The position numbers and the translations under genes were made by a program. 64,000 bases of DNA from Psychrobacter immobilis (lineage in GTDB: Bacteria > Pseudomonadota > Gammaproteobacteria > Pseudomonadales > Moraxellaceae): assembly GCF_904846175.1 (NCBI RefSeq), contig NZ_CAJGZM010000012.1:1-64000 (forward strand), read 5' to 3'. Under the pieces are notes generated by a model. The model made no database searches. It was not told the DNA's origin and saw nothing but the letters and a program-made list of their open reading frames with translations. Positions 8,971 to 17,438 of the stretch are shown here, piece by piece (position 1 is the stretch's first letter; each line of letters starts with the position of its first letter).

Positions 8971-10152
8971 GTGTCTAAAAAATTATTCTTGATTACAGAG
9001 TTTTACGACTCCTCCCAAAATACAACGGGCTATCTATTTGGTAAGCTATATGAATTTCTTAGTAAACAAAAAGATTTAGATATAACTTTATTAACCAAAA
9101 AGGATGAGGATGTACTTAATCACCCTGAAGCTTTGTATGTAAAAGGGTTAAGGTTTGATAAGAAAAGCCTAGTAAGTAGATCTTCTCATGAATTACTCAT
9201 AGGGTTTAATTTCTTTAAAAACTGTGCTCAATATATTAAAAAAGACGACATAGTATTTACTGGTACAACTCCTATCTTACTACTTATTATTATCCACCTT
9301 TTGAAAAAGCTAATAGGATTTAAATGGGTGGTTTTAGTTCACGATGTGTTTCCAGAAAATTTAATTCCCGCAAAGATAATAAAAAAAGATAATCTTGGAT
9401 ACAAATTATTAAAACGTGTTTTCGATACTGTTTATGCTAGTGCTGATGATATTATTGTTATTGGTAGAGATATGAAAGATCTGGTTTATGATAAAACAAA
9501 TCATAGTAATATTACTGTTATACCTAGCTGGATTGATGAAAAAGATATTGCTTTACAACCAAAAAGTGATAACTCTATTTTAAAGGAGCTAGGTTGGCAA
9601 GATGATCAAAAAGTAGTATTTCAGTTTTTTGGTAATCTTGGAAGAGTGCAAGGCATATCAAATTTGATGAAAGCGATTAAGATGATGAAAAGGGCAGAGG
9701 ATGCTCAATTTATTTTTATCGGAGATGGTGTGTACGTCGATGAATTGAAATCGTTGATTAGTGAGTCAGATAATCAAAATATCGTCTATTATGGGCCAGT
9801 ATTTCAAGACAATAAGTCGCATGGCTTAAATGCTTGCGACATATCTATTGTTACTTTAGCAGATGGTATGCTTGGTTTAGGTGTGCCGAGTAAAGCTTAT
9901 TATTCGATGGCTGCAGACAAGCTAATATTTACCATTATGGATAAAAGCTCTGAAACATATCGGATGGTACAAGAAAATAATATAGGATGGGTGGTAGAAG
10001 CTGATAATATTGTGGCAATAGCTGAAATGTTAGATAAGGCAGTAGTCGATATTGGTATTAAAGAATTCAGTTCACCACGGAAAGTTTTAGTAGATAAGTA
10101 CTCATCTGAGCTTGCGATGAATAAAATTTTAGATATCATTCGCTCACTTTAG
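8971..10152 (+). CDS. Family 4 glycosyltransferase, WbuB-like (candidate FucNAc transferase)
   Basis: A GT4 enzyme with N-terminal FLITEFYDSSQNTTGYL, a membrane-associating hydrophobic stretch near residues 90-120 (LLLIIIHLLKKLIGFKWVVLVHDVFPEN), the donor-domain start VVFQFFGNLGRVQGISNL, and LGVPSKAYYSMAADK near the end. The WbuB group usually sits immediately after fnlABC and transfers FucNAc, which is the likely role here by position. An in-frame TTG at 8947 would overlap fnlC; the GTG at 8971 with AGGA six bases upstream is preferred. Confidence 0.75.
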   Translation: MSKKLFLITEFYDSSQNTTGYLFGKLYEFLSKQKDLDITLLTKKDEDVLNHPEALYVKGLRFDKKSLVSRSSHELLIGFNFFKNCAQYIKKDDIVFTGTTPILLLIIIHLLKKLIGFKWVVLVHDVFPENLIPAKIIKKDNLGYKLLKRVFDTVYASADDIIVIGRDMKDLVYDKTNHSNITVIPSWIDEKDIALQPKSDNSILKELGWQDDQKVVFQFFGNLGRVQGISNLMKAIKMMKRAEDAQFIFIGDGVYVDELKSLISESDNQNIVYYGPVFQDNKSHGLNACDISIVTLADGMLGLGVPSKAYYSMAADKLIFTIMDKSSETYRMVQENNIGWVVEADNIVAIAEMLDKAVVDIGIKEFSSPRKVLVDKYSSELAMNKILDIIRSL

Positions 10153-10200
10153 GTGTGTTTTGAGAGAGCGGTATTATATAAATATAATTAAGGTTAATTA

Positions 10201-11724
10201 ATGAATATATTAGTAACTGGTGCTAACGGTTTCGTAGGTCAGTCATTAGTTAACAACTTGCTGAATAATACGAAATATAAAGTTGTAGCTGGTGTTCGTA
10301 AGATCCCTGCAAAAAAGGTTAACTGTGAATACAGGCTTATAAACAATCTCGAAGATAAGCCAGTATTGAATAATTTTTTTAGAGATATAGACGTGGTCAT
10401 TCATACAGCTGCCCGTGTACATGTGATGGATGACAAGTCTGCTGACCCTTTAACTGAATTTCGTAAAGTAAATGTAGAAGGGACTTTAAATCTAGCTTGC
10501 CAAGCGGTTGAAGCAGGTGTAAAGCGTTTTATATTTATTAGCTCAATCAAAGTTAATGGCGAAGGCACAGAGCTTGGCAAACCCTATACTGAATATTCTA
10601 AGCCTAATCCTATCGATCCTTACGGTATTTCTAAATATGAAGCTGAGCAAGGCTTACTTAAGATAGCAGAGACTACATCATTAGAAGTTGTGATTATTCG
10701 TCCTACTTTAATATATGGTGAAAATGTAAAAGGTAACTTTCACTCTTTAATGAAATGGACTTACAGAGGTGTTCCTCTGCCAATAGGTGGAATTAAGCAT
10801 AACTTGCGTAGCTTAGTATCAGTTGACAACTTGGTTGATTTTATTGTCACTTGTATCGAGCATAAAGATGCTAAAAATGAAGTGTTTTTGATATCTGACG
10901 ATGATGACATATCTACCGCTGATCTGTTAGAAGAAATAGCAAAAGGTTTGGGTGTCAAAAATAAAGCAGTAAATATACCTGCGGGATTTATTAATACGGC
11001 AGCAAGTGCGATTGGCAAGTCAGGTGTGGCTCAAAGGCTATCCGGCTCATTGCAAGTGGATATCAGTAAAGCTAAAAAATTATTAGGTTGGCATCCTAAA
11101 TGCTCTACTAGTGAGTCGATTCAGGAGACTGCTAGATCTTATAAATCAGGCTTAACTGCTCCTAAGCCCATGACTTTACAGAGACCTTTAGATATCCTGT
11201 TTTCAGCAACTGGTTTAGTAGTAGCCTCACCTCTATTAATTGGTGCAACAGCTATTGGTTACTTGGATACAGGTTCGCCTTTGTTTATCCAAGAGCGGGT
11301 GGGTAAAGATCAAAAGCCATTTAACCTTATTAAGTTTCGTACGATGAAGGTGAGCACGGAGTCTGTTGCCAGTCACCTTGTTGATAATACTTCGATAACG
11401 AAATTGGGCAAAGTACTGCGTAAGACAAAGCTCGATGAGTTACCACAGCTTATCAATGTATTAAAAGGTGAGATGAGCTTGGTAGGTCCGAGACCCAACC
11501 TTTTTAATCAAAAAGACCTTATCGAGGCTAGAGATAAGATTGGTGTTTACGAGGTCTTACCGGGTATCACAGGTCTGGCTCAATTAAGTGGTATAGACAT
11601 GTCTACACCTGAACGCTTAGCTAAAAAAGACAAAGAAATGATTGATACTATCAATCTTAAAAACTATTTTTCTTATATACTGAGTACCGCCTTGGGTAAA
11701 GGTAGTGGCGACGCAGTTAAATGA
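10201..11724 (+). CDS. Fused NAD-dependent sugar epimerase/reductase and polyprenyl-phosphate phosphoglycosyltransferase
   Basis: Two enzymes in one chain. Residues 1 to about 310 are an extended SDR (GANGFVG at 7-13, SSIKVNGEG, Tyr141 and Lys145 in YGISK), like WbpV-type or UDP-HexNAc 4-epimerase/reductases. Residues about 325-507 are a monotopic sugar-phosphate transferase: RPLDILFSATGLVV is the membrane-inserted reentrant helix, FIQERVGKDQKPFNLIKFRTMK follows, and the catalytic Asp412-Glu413 dyad lies in KLDELPQL before SLVGPRPN. It would make or adjust a UDP-sugar and transfer its sugar-phosphate to undecaprenyl phosphate, starting a repeat unit. A separate PglC-like enzyme lies at 45912. 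The fused order suggests substrate channelling, which is inference. Confidence 0.82.
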   Translation: MNILVTGANGFVGQSLVNNLLNNTKYKVVAGVRKIPAKKVNCEYRLINNLEDKPVLNNFFRDIDVVIHTAARVHVMDDKSADPLTEFRKVNVEGTLNLACQAVEAGVKRFIFISSIKVNGEGTELGKPYTEYSKPNPIDPYGISKYEAEQGLLKIAETTSLEVVIIRPTLIYGENVKGNFHSLMKWTYRGVPLPIGGIKHNLRSLVSVDNLVDFIVTCIEHKDAKNEVFLISDDDDISTADLLEEIAKGLGVKNKAVNIPAGFINTAASAIGKSGVAQRLSGSLQVDISKAKKLLGWHPKCSTSESIQETARSYKSGLTAPKPMTLQRPLDILFSATGLVVASPLLIGATAIGYLDTGSPLFIQERVGKDQKPFNLIKFRTMKVSTESVASHLVDNTSITKLGKVLRKTKLDELPQLINVLKGEMSLVGPRPNLFNQKDLIEARDKIGVYEVLPGITGLAQLSGIDMSTPERLAKKDKEMIDTINLKNYFSYILSTALGKGSGDAVK

Positions 11725-11762
11725 AAAACAATATAATCTCAGTTATTTGGAAATAATCTATC

Positions 11763-13217
11763 ATGTATAAAAAGCTAAGCTTCGTCCTAAGTTTGAGTGT
11801 CTTATCATCAGTGTCGATGTTGGCATCTGCACAAAACCTGTATATGAACGATCTAAAGCTGAAGGCAGATCTTGACTGGCTGGATACTCAAGGGGTCGCG
11901 CAGATTAGCACCAGTACTTGGCCGCTGACTGCCAATGAGATCAAACGCGCTTTAAATACCGCTAATGCCCAGACGCCAGCGCAGCAGCAGATCCTGCAGT
12001 CGGTACAAATGCGATTGAATCAGAATCGAGACTCAGTAGTAAAAGGGTCAGCCGCACTGCATATACAAACCGACAGAGATCAGCTACCACAAAAATTTGC
12101 TGACGATCAACTTGCGGGTCAACAGGCAAGCGTTGGGGTATCGCTTAGCGAAGCGGAGTGGGAATTTAATTTACAAGCCAATTTAAAAAATGACAAACTT
12201 ATCGATGACAGCTCAGATGTTAGCTTCGAAGGCTCATACCTTGCTGGTACTGCTGCCAATCAATGGTTAATCGCGGGTAAAATTCCGACTTGGTGGGGAC
12301 CTGGGCATGATGGTAGCCTTATTCGAGGTGATGCAAGCTTGCCAGTTGCAGGTTTTACCATGCAGCGTGATCAGCAAACTGCGCCGACATCTCCATATTT
12401 ATCATGGGTCGGACCTTGGCAGTATCAGCTATTTGCGGGTCAGTTAGAGGATTATCAGGCCATTCCAGATACTAAGCTATTTGGCGCACGCTTAACTGCT
12501 AGCCCATGGGAATGGTTAGAAGTCGGTGCGTCACGTACCTTTATGTGGGGCGGTGAAGGTCGTCCACAAAGTTTCAGCTCTTTTACCGATGCTTTATTGG
12601 GAACAAAAGATAACAATGATGATCCTAGTGTTAGCACTGATGAAGACCCCGCGAACCAGCTTGGTGGTTTTGATGCGCGCTTAAATTTAGCACCCTTAGT
12701 GAATGTGCCTGCGGGTGTTTATGCTCAATATGTGGGTGAAGATGAAGCAGGCGGCTTGCCAGCTAAAAACATGTATTTAGCCGGTGTTGATTATGCCTCT
12801 GCTGCTTATGGCAAGCCGTATCAGCTATATGCTGAGTATACGGATACCCGCACTAGTGGTGATATTAAAGGCATCTCTTATGAGCATTACATGTATAAAG
12901 ATGGTTATTATCAGCAAGGCTTCCCACTAGGCTATGCGCTAGGCGGCGATGCGGAAAGTATCGCCCTTGGTGGTCGCTTATGGCTCGATAACCGTAACTT
13001 TATCAATGCTAAGATTCAGCATGCAAAAGTTAATCAATCGGATCGAAGTACCAATCAAGCATTTCCAGCTAACGATAAGTTGACAGGTATCGATGTCGCT
13101 TGGGAGCATCAATACAATCCTAAAGCGCTTATCTCTAGCCGAGTTTGGGCAGTAGATTCAGATATCCAGTCCACTGATGTCGGCGTAGGCGTAGGTATCG
13201 AGCTGCAAACTTATTAA
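11763..13217 (+). CDS. wzi: Wzi-like capsule assembly outer-membrane protein
   Basis: The protein has a classical signal peptide (about residues 1-23, ending ASAQ) and a mature domain rich in alternating strand patterns typical of an outer-membrane barrel. The family blocks WLIAGKIPTWWGPGHDGSLI and FMWGGEGRPQSFSSF are present, as is an N-terminal DLDWLDTQGVAQI repeat. Wzi-type proteins anchor or organise capsule at the outer membrane. At 484 residues it is normal for the family. It ends the first gene block; a strong terminator follows. Separation from wza by about 640 bases implies a different transcript for the export genes. Confidence 0.85.
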   Translation: MYKKLSFVLSLSVLSSVSMLASAQNLYMNDLKLKADLDWLDTQGVAQISTSTWPLTANEIKRALNTANAQTPAQQQILQSVQMRLNQNRDSVVKGSAALHIQTDRDQLPQKFADDQLAGQQASVGVSLSEAEWEFNLQANLKNDKLIDDSSDVSFEGSYLAGTAANQWLIAGKIPTWWGPGHDGSLIRGDASLPVAGFTMQRDQQTAPTSPYLSWVGPWQYQLFAGQLEDYQAIPDTKLFGARLTASPWEWLEVGASRTFMWGGEGRPQSFSSFTDALLGTKDNNDDPSVSTDEDPANQLGGFDARLNLAPLVNVPAGVYAQYVGEDEAGGLPAKNMYLAGVDYASAAYGKPYQLYAEYTDTRTSGDIKGISYEHYMYKDGYYQQGFPLGYALGGDAESIALGGRLWLDNRNFINAKIQHAKVNQSDRSTNQAFPANDKLTGIDVAWEHQYNPKALISSRVWAVDSDIQSTDVGVGVGIELQTY

Positions 13218-13240
13218 GTCCAAGTTGAATGTATTTAAAT

Positions 13241-13277
13241 AGGAGTGGTTACTGAGGTAACCACTCCTATTTTTTTG
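13241..13277 (+). terminator. Rho-independent terminator after wzi
   Basis: A perfect 12-bp stem (13241-13252 with 13257-13268) closes a TGAG loop and is followed by a T-rich tract. It lies 24 bases after the wzi stop codon and ends the fnl-wzi transcription block. Confidence 0.9.
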
Positions 13278-13857
13278 TCAAAAATTTAATGATTTGCTGG
13301 GGCTTATTCTCTATTTTGAGAATAGGAATAAAAATAAGATAGATTTTTATCATTCAACAGAAATGTTACGGAAAACAAGTACATATTGCCTAAATATTTG
13401 TAGAAAATTATTGGATATCACTGCTAGCCAATTCCACCAATTGCCGTTTCATAAACTCTTACATCGCCACAAAGTTAACCACTACGCCATTTTCATATAA
13501 CGCGCTACCTAGCTATTTATCTAACTAAAAGCTAATCGTATAACTACTATTAGATAACTGCTCTACGCTATTTTTTATATAACCTCTTAATCGATGTAAG
13601 TAATGCATAAGTTTTGTTGCTAATTGTTTTTAGATGGTATATAAGTATATAAGAATATACGAATATGTAAATTCTATTAGTTGTATATAACTATTAATTA
13701 GTTAACAAAAGTTTTCCATACTATGACTAATATTCTTACTAAGACGCTTTTTGTTTGTAATGTAGTTATTTAATGAGTTTGTAATAGCCTTACATCATAA
13801 AAATTACGCTATCGCTAATAGCTGTTACTTATAGCTGCAGTTTACAAGGAGTTCATT
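13278..13857 (+). other. 580-base non-coding leader upstream of wza
   Basis: No credible gene is present. It is AT-rich and holds several inverted repeats: TATTCTC/GAGAATA at 13305-13324, and TTATCTAA/TTAGATAA at 13517-13524 and 13550-13557. Its 3' end has AAGGAG at 13845-13850 for wza. I saw no JUMPstart/ops sequence (GGCGGTAG), so RfaH-type antitermination is not supported here. Confidence 0.55.
13614..13643 (+). promoter_or_regulatory. Candidate promoter for wza-wzc
   Basis: TTGTTG at 13614-13619 and TATATA at 13638-13643 are 18 bases apart, and a TGG precedes the -10 as in extended -10 promoters. Transcription from here would give a leader of about 200 bases before wza. Confidence 0.35.
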
Positions 13858-14931
13858 ATGCGCGGATATCCATCTCAATTATCGACGATAACGTGCTTAG
13901 TACTCTTCACTGTCATATCCGGCTGTAGCAGCATTAATTCTGGACTACAAGTGGGAAACTTACCGCCTAGTGGTGCCTTTGTCGCAGAAAACGGTATTAC
14001 CTTCAATGTTCAGCCATTAGACATGTCGACCTTACCAGCTAAGCAAGCTCCAGTACTCGACAATGAGCTATATAACTTGGTCAAATCCTCAGGGCCAGTG
14101 AGTTACCGTATTGAAGCAGGAGACGTCATAAGTATAGTGCTCACTGACTATCAAAATATTAGTGCATCAACATCAAGTCTGACTGTCGATCAGCAGGGTT
14201 TTATTCAGTTTCCACTGATCGGACGCCTGAAGGCGAGTGGCATGAGTGTGCCGCAGTTCACTGCCGTATTACAAGGTAGGTTGCAACGCTATCTCAAATA
14301 CTCAGACCCGCAAGTCAAAGTCATTAACTATCTTGGTAGCAAATTTTTTATCGATGGCGAAGTTACTAAATCTGGCGAGTTTTCTATTACTGATGCACCA
14401 GTTACCTTATATGGTGCTTTGTCCATGGCAGGGGGTGCCACTGCGACAGGCGATTCAAATAATATTGTATTAAATCGCCGAGGTAAAAATTATAACTTAG
14501 GGTTGCAGTCACTAAGGCAGATGGGGCTATCTGCCAACCAAATTTATATACAAGATCGCGATTCTATTCATGTCAATAGTCAAAGCCGTAATAAAGTCTA
14601 TGTCTTAGGAGAGTTTGGTCGAATCGCACCAGTCGCTATACCTGAGCAGGGACTTAGCTTAGCGCACGTATTGGGTGAATCAAGTGGTTTAAATGCGAGC
14701 ACAGCCAATGCTGCCAAAGTATATATTGTCCGTGATAACTCACAGTATAACTATACCAATATCTATTATGCCGATATGCAGACTATTACCGGCTTAGCAC
14801 TGGCAAATCGCTTTGAGATGCAGGCCAATGACATTCTTTACGTTGATCCTACGGGTCTCACTCGTTGGAACCGTGTGATCAGTGCTCTTTTACCATCAAC
14901 TTCTGCAATCAGGTCAATCACAGACTTTTAA
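13858..14931 (+). CDS. wza: Wza outer-membrane polysaccharide export lipoprotein
   Basis: Wza forms the octameric outer-membrane channel that exports capsule. The N-terminus is a lipoprotein signal with lipobox ISGC, Cys23 being the lipidated residue. A Poly_export domain follows (YRIEAGDVISIVLTDY near residues 82-97; VDQQGFIQFPLIGRLKASG), then two SLBB domains (KFFIDGEVTKSGEFSI; NKVYVLGEFGRIAPVAI) and a C-terminal amphipathic segment with DILYVDPTGLTRWNRVISALLPS, the likely outer-membrane helix. The length, 357, is close to that of Wza proteins. A clear AAGGAG ribosome binding site precedes the ATG. wzc follows after 100 bases, with no wzb between. Confidence 0.92.
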   Translation: MRGYPSQLSTITCLVLFTVISGCSSINSGLQVGNLPPSGAFVAENGITFNVQPLDMSTLPAKQAPVLDNELYNLVKSSGPVSYRIEAGDVISIVLTDYQNISASTSSLTVDQQGFIQFPLIGRLKASGMSVPQFTAVLQGRLQRYLKYSDPQVKVINYLGSKFFIDGEVTKSGEFSITDAPVTLYGALSMAGGATATGDSNNIVLNRRGKNYNLGLQSLRQMGLSANQIYIQDRDSIHVNSQSRNKVYVLGEFGRIAPVAIPEQGLSLAHVLGESSGLNASTANAAKVYIVRDNSQYNYTNIYYADMQTITGLALANRFEMQANDILYVDPTGLTRWNRVISALLPSTSAIRSITDF

Positions 14932-15031
14932 GCCATAACAATTATGGCGTTTGATAGTATCATCGCGAGCCTTAAATAACGGAATAAAAAAATAAGCTGA
15001 CTGACTAATACTAATTGATGAAGACATAGTT

Positions 15032-17302
15032 ATGGATAACAATGTTATGGATAACCATTCAAAAGACTTATCTAAACACAATACTGACAAAGATAATAAT
15101 CTACTGGGTCTGCTTTTAGTATTACTACGCGGCTGGAAGATCATTGCTCTGTTTGCAATTTTGGGTTTAATAATAGGAGTGTTATATGTTCGCTATGAAA
15201 ATCCTTCCTTTAAATCAGATGCTCTGATTCAAATCGATGAAACCTCTCAAAACTTATCAGGTCTAGGAACGAATATAGCAGAGCTATTGCCACCTGATGA
15301 TAGTTCAGTACAAGCGCAGATTAAGCTAATAAGATCCCGCATGGTCTTAGAGCCAGTGGTGGATTTGCTTCATTTGGGTATTAGGTTGAATGACCCGGCA
15401 GTGAATAAAATAGATAGAATAAGAAACAACCAAACGAACGTACAAATCAATAGTGCTGATGGCGTTGTACTTGAGACTAGTGATGGTCGAGTACAAGTTA
15501 GTGAGTTTAATGTGACAGAAGACTATTTAGATAAACCCTTCACTTTATTAAGAACTAACACAGGTTTTGTTTTGAGTAGTGGCAGTGAGAAATTTAAAGG
15601 ACAGTTAAATAAAGCTCATCGTTTCACAGGTAAAAACGGTCTCATTGAAATTACGGTCAATGAGCTACCTACTGGTGAACACTCTATCGATATTACCAAG
15701 CAATCACTGCAAATCACCACGGACTCTATCAATAGTGCTTTGTCAGTAGTGGAAGAAGGCACTAAGACCGGTATGATCGAGCTGTCTTTGTCAGGTCTAA
15801 ACCAGAAGCAAGTCAGCCTAATATTAGAACATATTGTACTGTCTTATAGTGCACAGGACCAAACGCGCAGCTCGGAACAAACGATCAAAACTATTGAGTT
15901 TATGAAAAAACAAATCCCAGCATTAAAACAAAAACTCAAAGAATCAGAAGCGATATTTAATAAATTTCGTGAGAATTCTGGCACCATTGATGTGGCACAA
16001 GAAGCGTCAATATTGCTTAGTGAAAATGCTGGACTTGATACACAAATTAGTGAGCTTAAGCTAAAAAGAGCAGATATAACTACTTACTATACCAATGAGC
16101 ATCCTTTAGTAATCCAGATAAACGAACAACTTAGCGTATTGAATGCTAGAAAGCAGCAAATCGACAATACCATCAGTGCGCTACCAGAAGTACAAAGAGA
16201 GTTTTTGACCCTCTCTGAGGATGTAAACATCGATAGAGAGATTTATCTGACTATCCTTAAAAACTACGAGCAGCTAAAAATTGTCAAAGCAGGCGAGGTC
16301 AGCGACGCCCGTATCATTGATTTGCCTATCAATACCAATAGAACCATCACCCCTAAAAAACAATTAATAATGATGTTATCCACCCTAGCAGGTGCTCTGC
16401 TAGGTGCTTTATTAGTATTTATTATGCATCTGCTTAGAAATGTTGTTAAAGATCCTGAACGTATTGAGTCTAAGACAGGGGTGCCAGTCATCGCCACCAT
16501 TCCACGCTCTGCTGTATTATCACGATTAAGTACTAACAAAAAAGCAGCCCCTCGTATGCTGGCTCATGTTGATAATAGTAGCTTGAGTTATGAAGCGATC
16601 AAAAGCCTTCGAACTAAACTTATATTGAGTATGCCAGCGGTGACTTTAGGTAGCCAAAAGGCAAAAGTACTTTTGTTAACTGGTGAAAGCCCAGGCGTTG
16701 GCAAGTCGTTGATCTCTGCTAACTTGGCAGAAGTCTTTGCTCAGCTGAACAGAAAAGTTTTGCTCATAGATGCCGATATGCGTATGGGTGAGCTGCATAA
16801 GGTTTTTGGTATAAGTCAATATGATGGCTTAGCAGATTATCTGTTGCTAGATGATAATAGTTTACAACTTAGCAAGAGCGCCGATGCTCAAATAATGAAT
16901 GATGTTTCTGATTTTAGTATAGGGAACTTTATTCATCCTAGTGGTATAGAGCATATTGACTTTATGCCACGTGGAAAGCATCCGAGTGATCCTGAATCGC
17001 TACTAATCAGCGAAAAGTTTGATACTTTGTTAACAGCATTAAAGTCTCAGTACGACTATATTATCATCGACTCACCACCATTATTGGCCGCTTCAGATGC
17101 AATGGTGTTAGCTCAGCATGCAGACAAAGTACTCATGGTAACCAGATATGATGATTCAATAGAAAAACAGTTAATCTATGCCGTTAAGCAAATGCATGAA
17201 TCTGATATCCAAGTAGATGGCATTATTCTCAACGATGTAAGGCAAGGGCTTATGAGTAAATATAGCTATAATCATCGCTATGCCTATGCCGACAGTCGGT
17301 AA
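15032..17302 (+). CDS. wzc: Wzc polysaccharide co-polymerase and BY-kinase
   Basis: An inner-membrane tyrosine autokinase that controls chain length and couples polymerisation to Wza. The N-terminal Wzz domain has a first membrane segment near residues 35-55 (GWKIIALFAILGLIIGVLYV). A long periplasmic coiled region follows, with a second membrane segment near 448-470. The cytoplasmic kinase has Walker A GESPGVGKS (about 551-559), Walker A' LLIDADMR (about 577-584) and Walker B YIIIDSPP (about 675-682). The tail has four Tyr in its last 14 residues (KYSYNHRYAY), the autophosphorylation cluster. An in-frame ATG at 15047 is an alternative start. No Wzb phosphatase is encoded nearby. Confidence 0.92.
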   Translation: MDNNVMDNHSKDLSKHNTDKDNNLLGLLLVLLRGWKIIALFAILGLIIGVLYVRYENPSFKSDALIQIDETSQNLSGLGTNIAELLPPDDSSVQAQIKLIRSRMVLEPVVDLLHLGIRLNDPAVNKIDRIRNNQTNVQINSADGVVLETSDGRVQVSEFNVTEDYLDKPFTLLRTNTGFVLSSGSEKFKGQLNKAHRFTGKNGLIEITVNELPTGEHSIDITKQSLQITTDSINSALSVVEEGTKTGMIELSLSGLNQKQVSLILEHIVLSYSAQDQTRSSEQTIKTIEFMKKQIPALKQKLKESEAIFNKFRENSGTIDVAQEASILLSENAGLDTQISELKLKRADITTYYTNEHPLVIQINEQLSVLNARKQQIDNTISALPEVQREFLTLSEDVNIDREIYLTILKNYEQLKIVKAGEVSDARIIDLPINTNRTITPKKQLIMMLSTLAGALLGALLVFIMHLLRNVVKDPERIESKTGVPVIATIPRSAVLSRLSTNKKAAPRMLAHVDNSSLSYEAIKSLRTKLILSMPAVTLGSQKAKVLLLTGESPGVGKSLISANLAEVFAQLNRKVLLIDADMRMGELHKVFGISQYDGLADYLLLDDNSLQLSKSADAQIMNDVSDFSIGNFIHPSGIEHIDFMPRGKHPSDPESLLISEKFDTLLTALKSQYDYIIIDSPPLLAASDAMVLAQHADKVLMVTRYDDSIEKQLIYAVKQMHESDIQVDGIILNDVRQGLMSKYSYNHRYAYADSR

Positions 17303-17313
17303 TATGGTGTTGT

Positions 17314-17379
17314 CCTGTTCCTGTTCCTGTTCCTGTTCCTGTTCCTGTTCCTGTTCCTGTTCCTGTTCCTGTTCCTGTT
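17314..17379 (+). repeat. Hexanucleotide tandem repeat, CCTGTT x 11
   Basis: Eleven perfect copies of CCTGTT occupy 66 bases, starting 11 bases after the wzc stop codon and ending 59 bases before the next gene. Perfect short tandem repeats of this length are prone to slippage. As the tract is non-coding, copy-number change would alter the spacing or structure of the wzc-dehydrogenase mRNA rather than a reading frame. Confidence 0.97.
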
Positions 17380-17438
17380 ATATTTTCAACCAAGCTGGTT
17401 AATCATGTTCTTCAAAAACGGTTAGGTGGTAGAACTCT

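Noticed and set aside
13294-13500. 68-codon open frame downstream of wzi
   Set aside because: It has no ribosome binding site, a random-looking composition and overlaps AT-rich leader DNA with inverted repeats. It looks like chance.
13278-13857. JUMPstart/ops element
   Set aside because: The GGCGGTAG core was looked for upstream of wza and of the first gene and was not seen.
17314-17379. CRISPR-like array
   Set aside because: The unit is six bases with no spacers. It is a simple tandem repeat.
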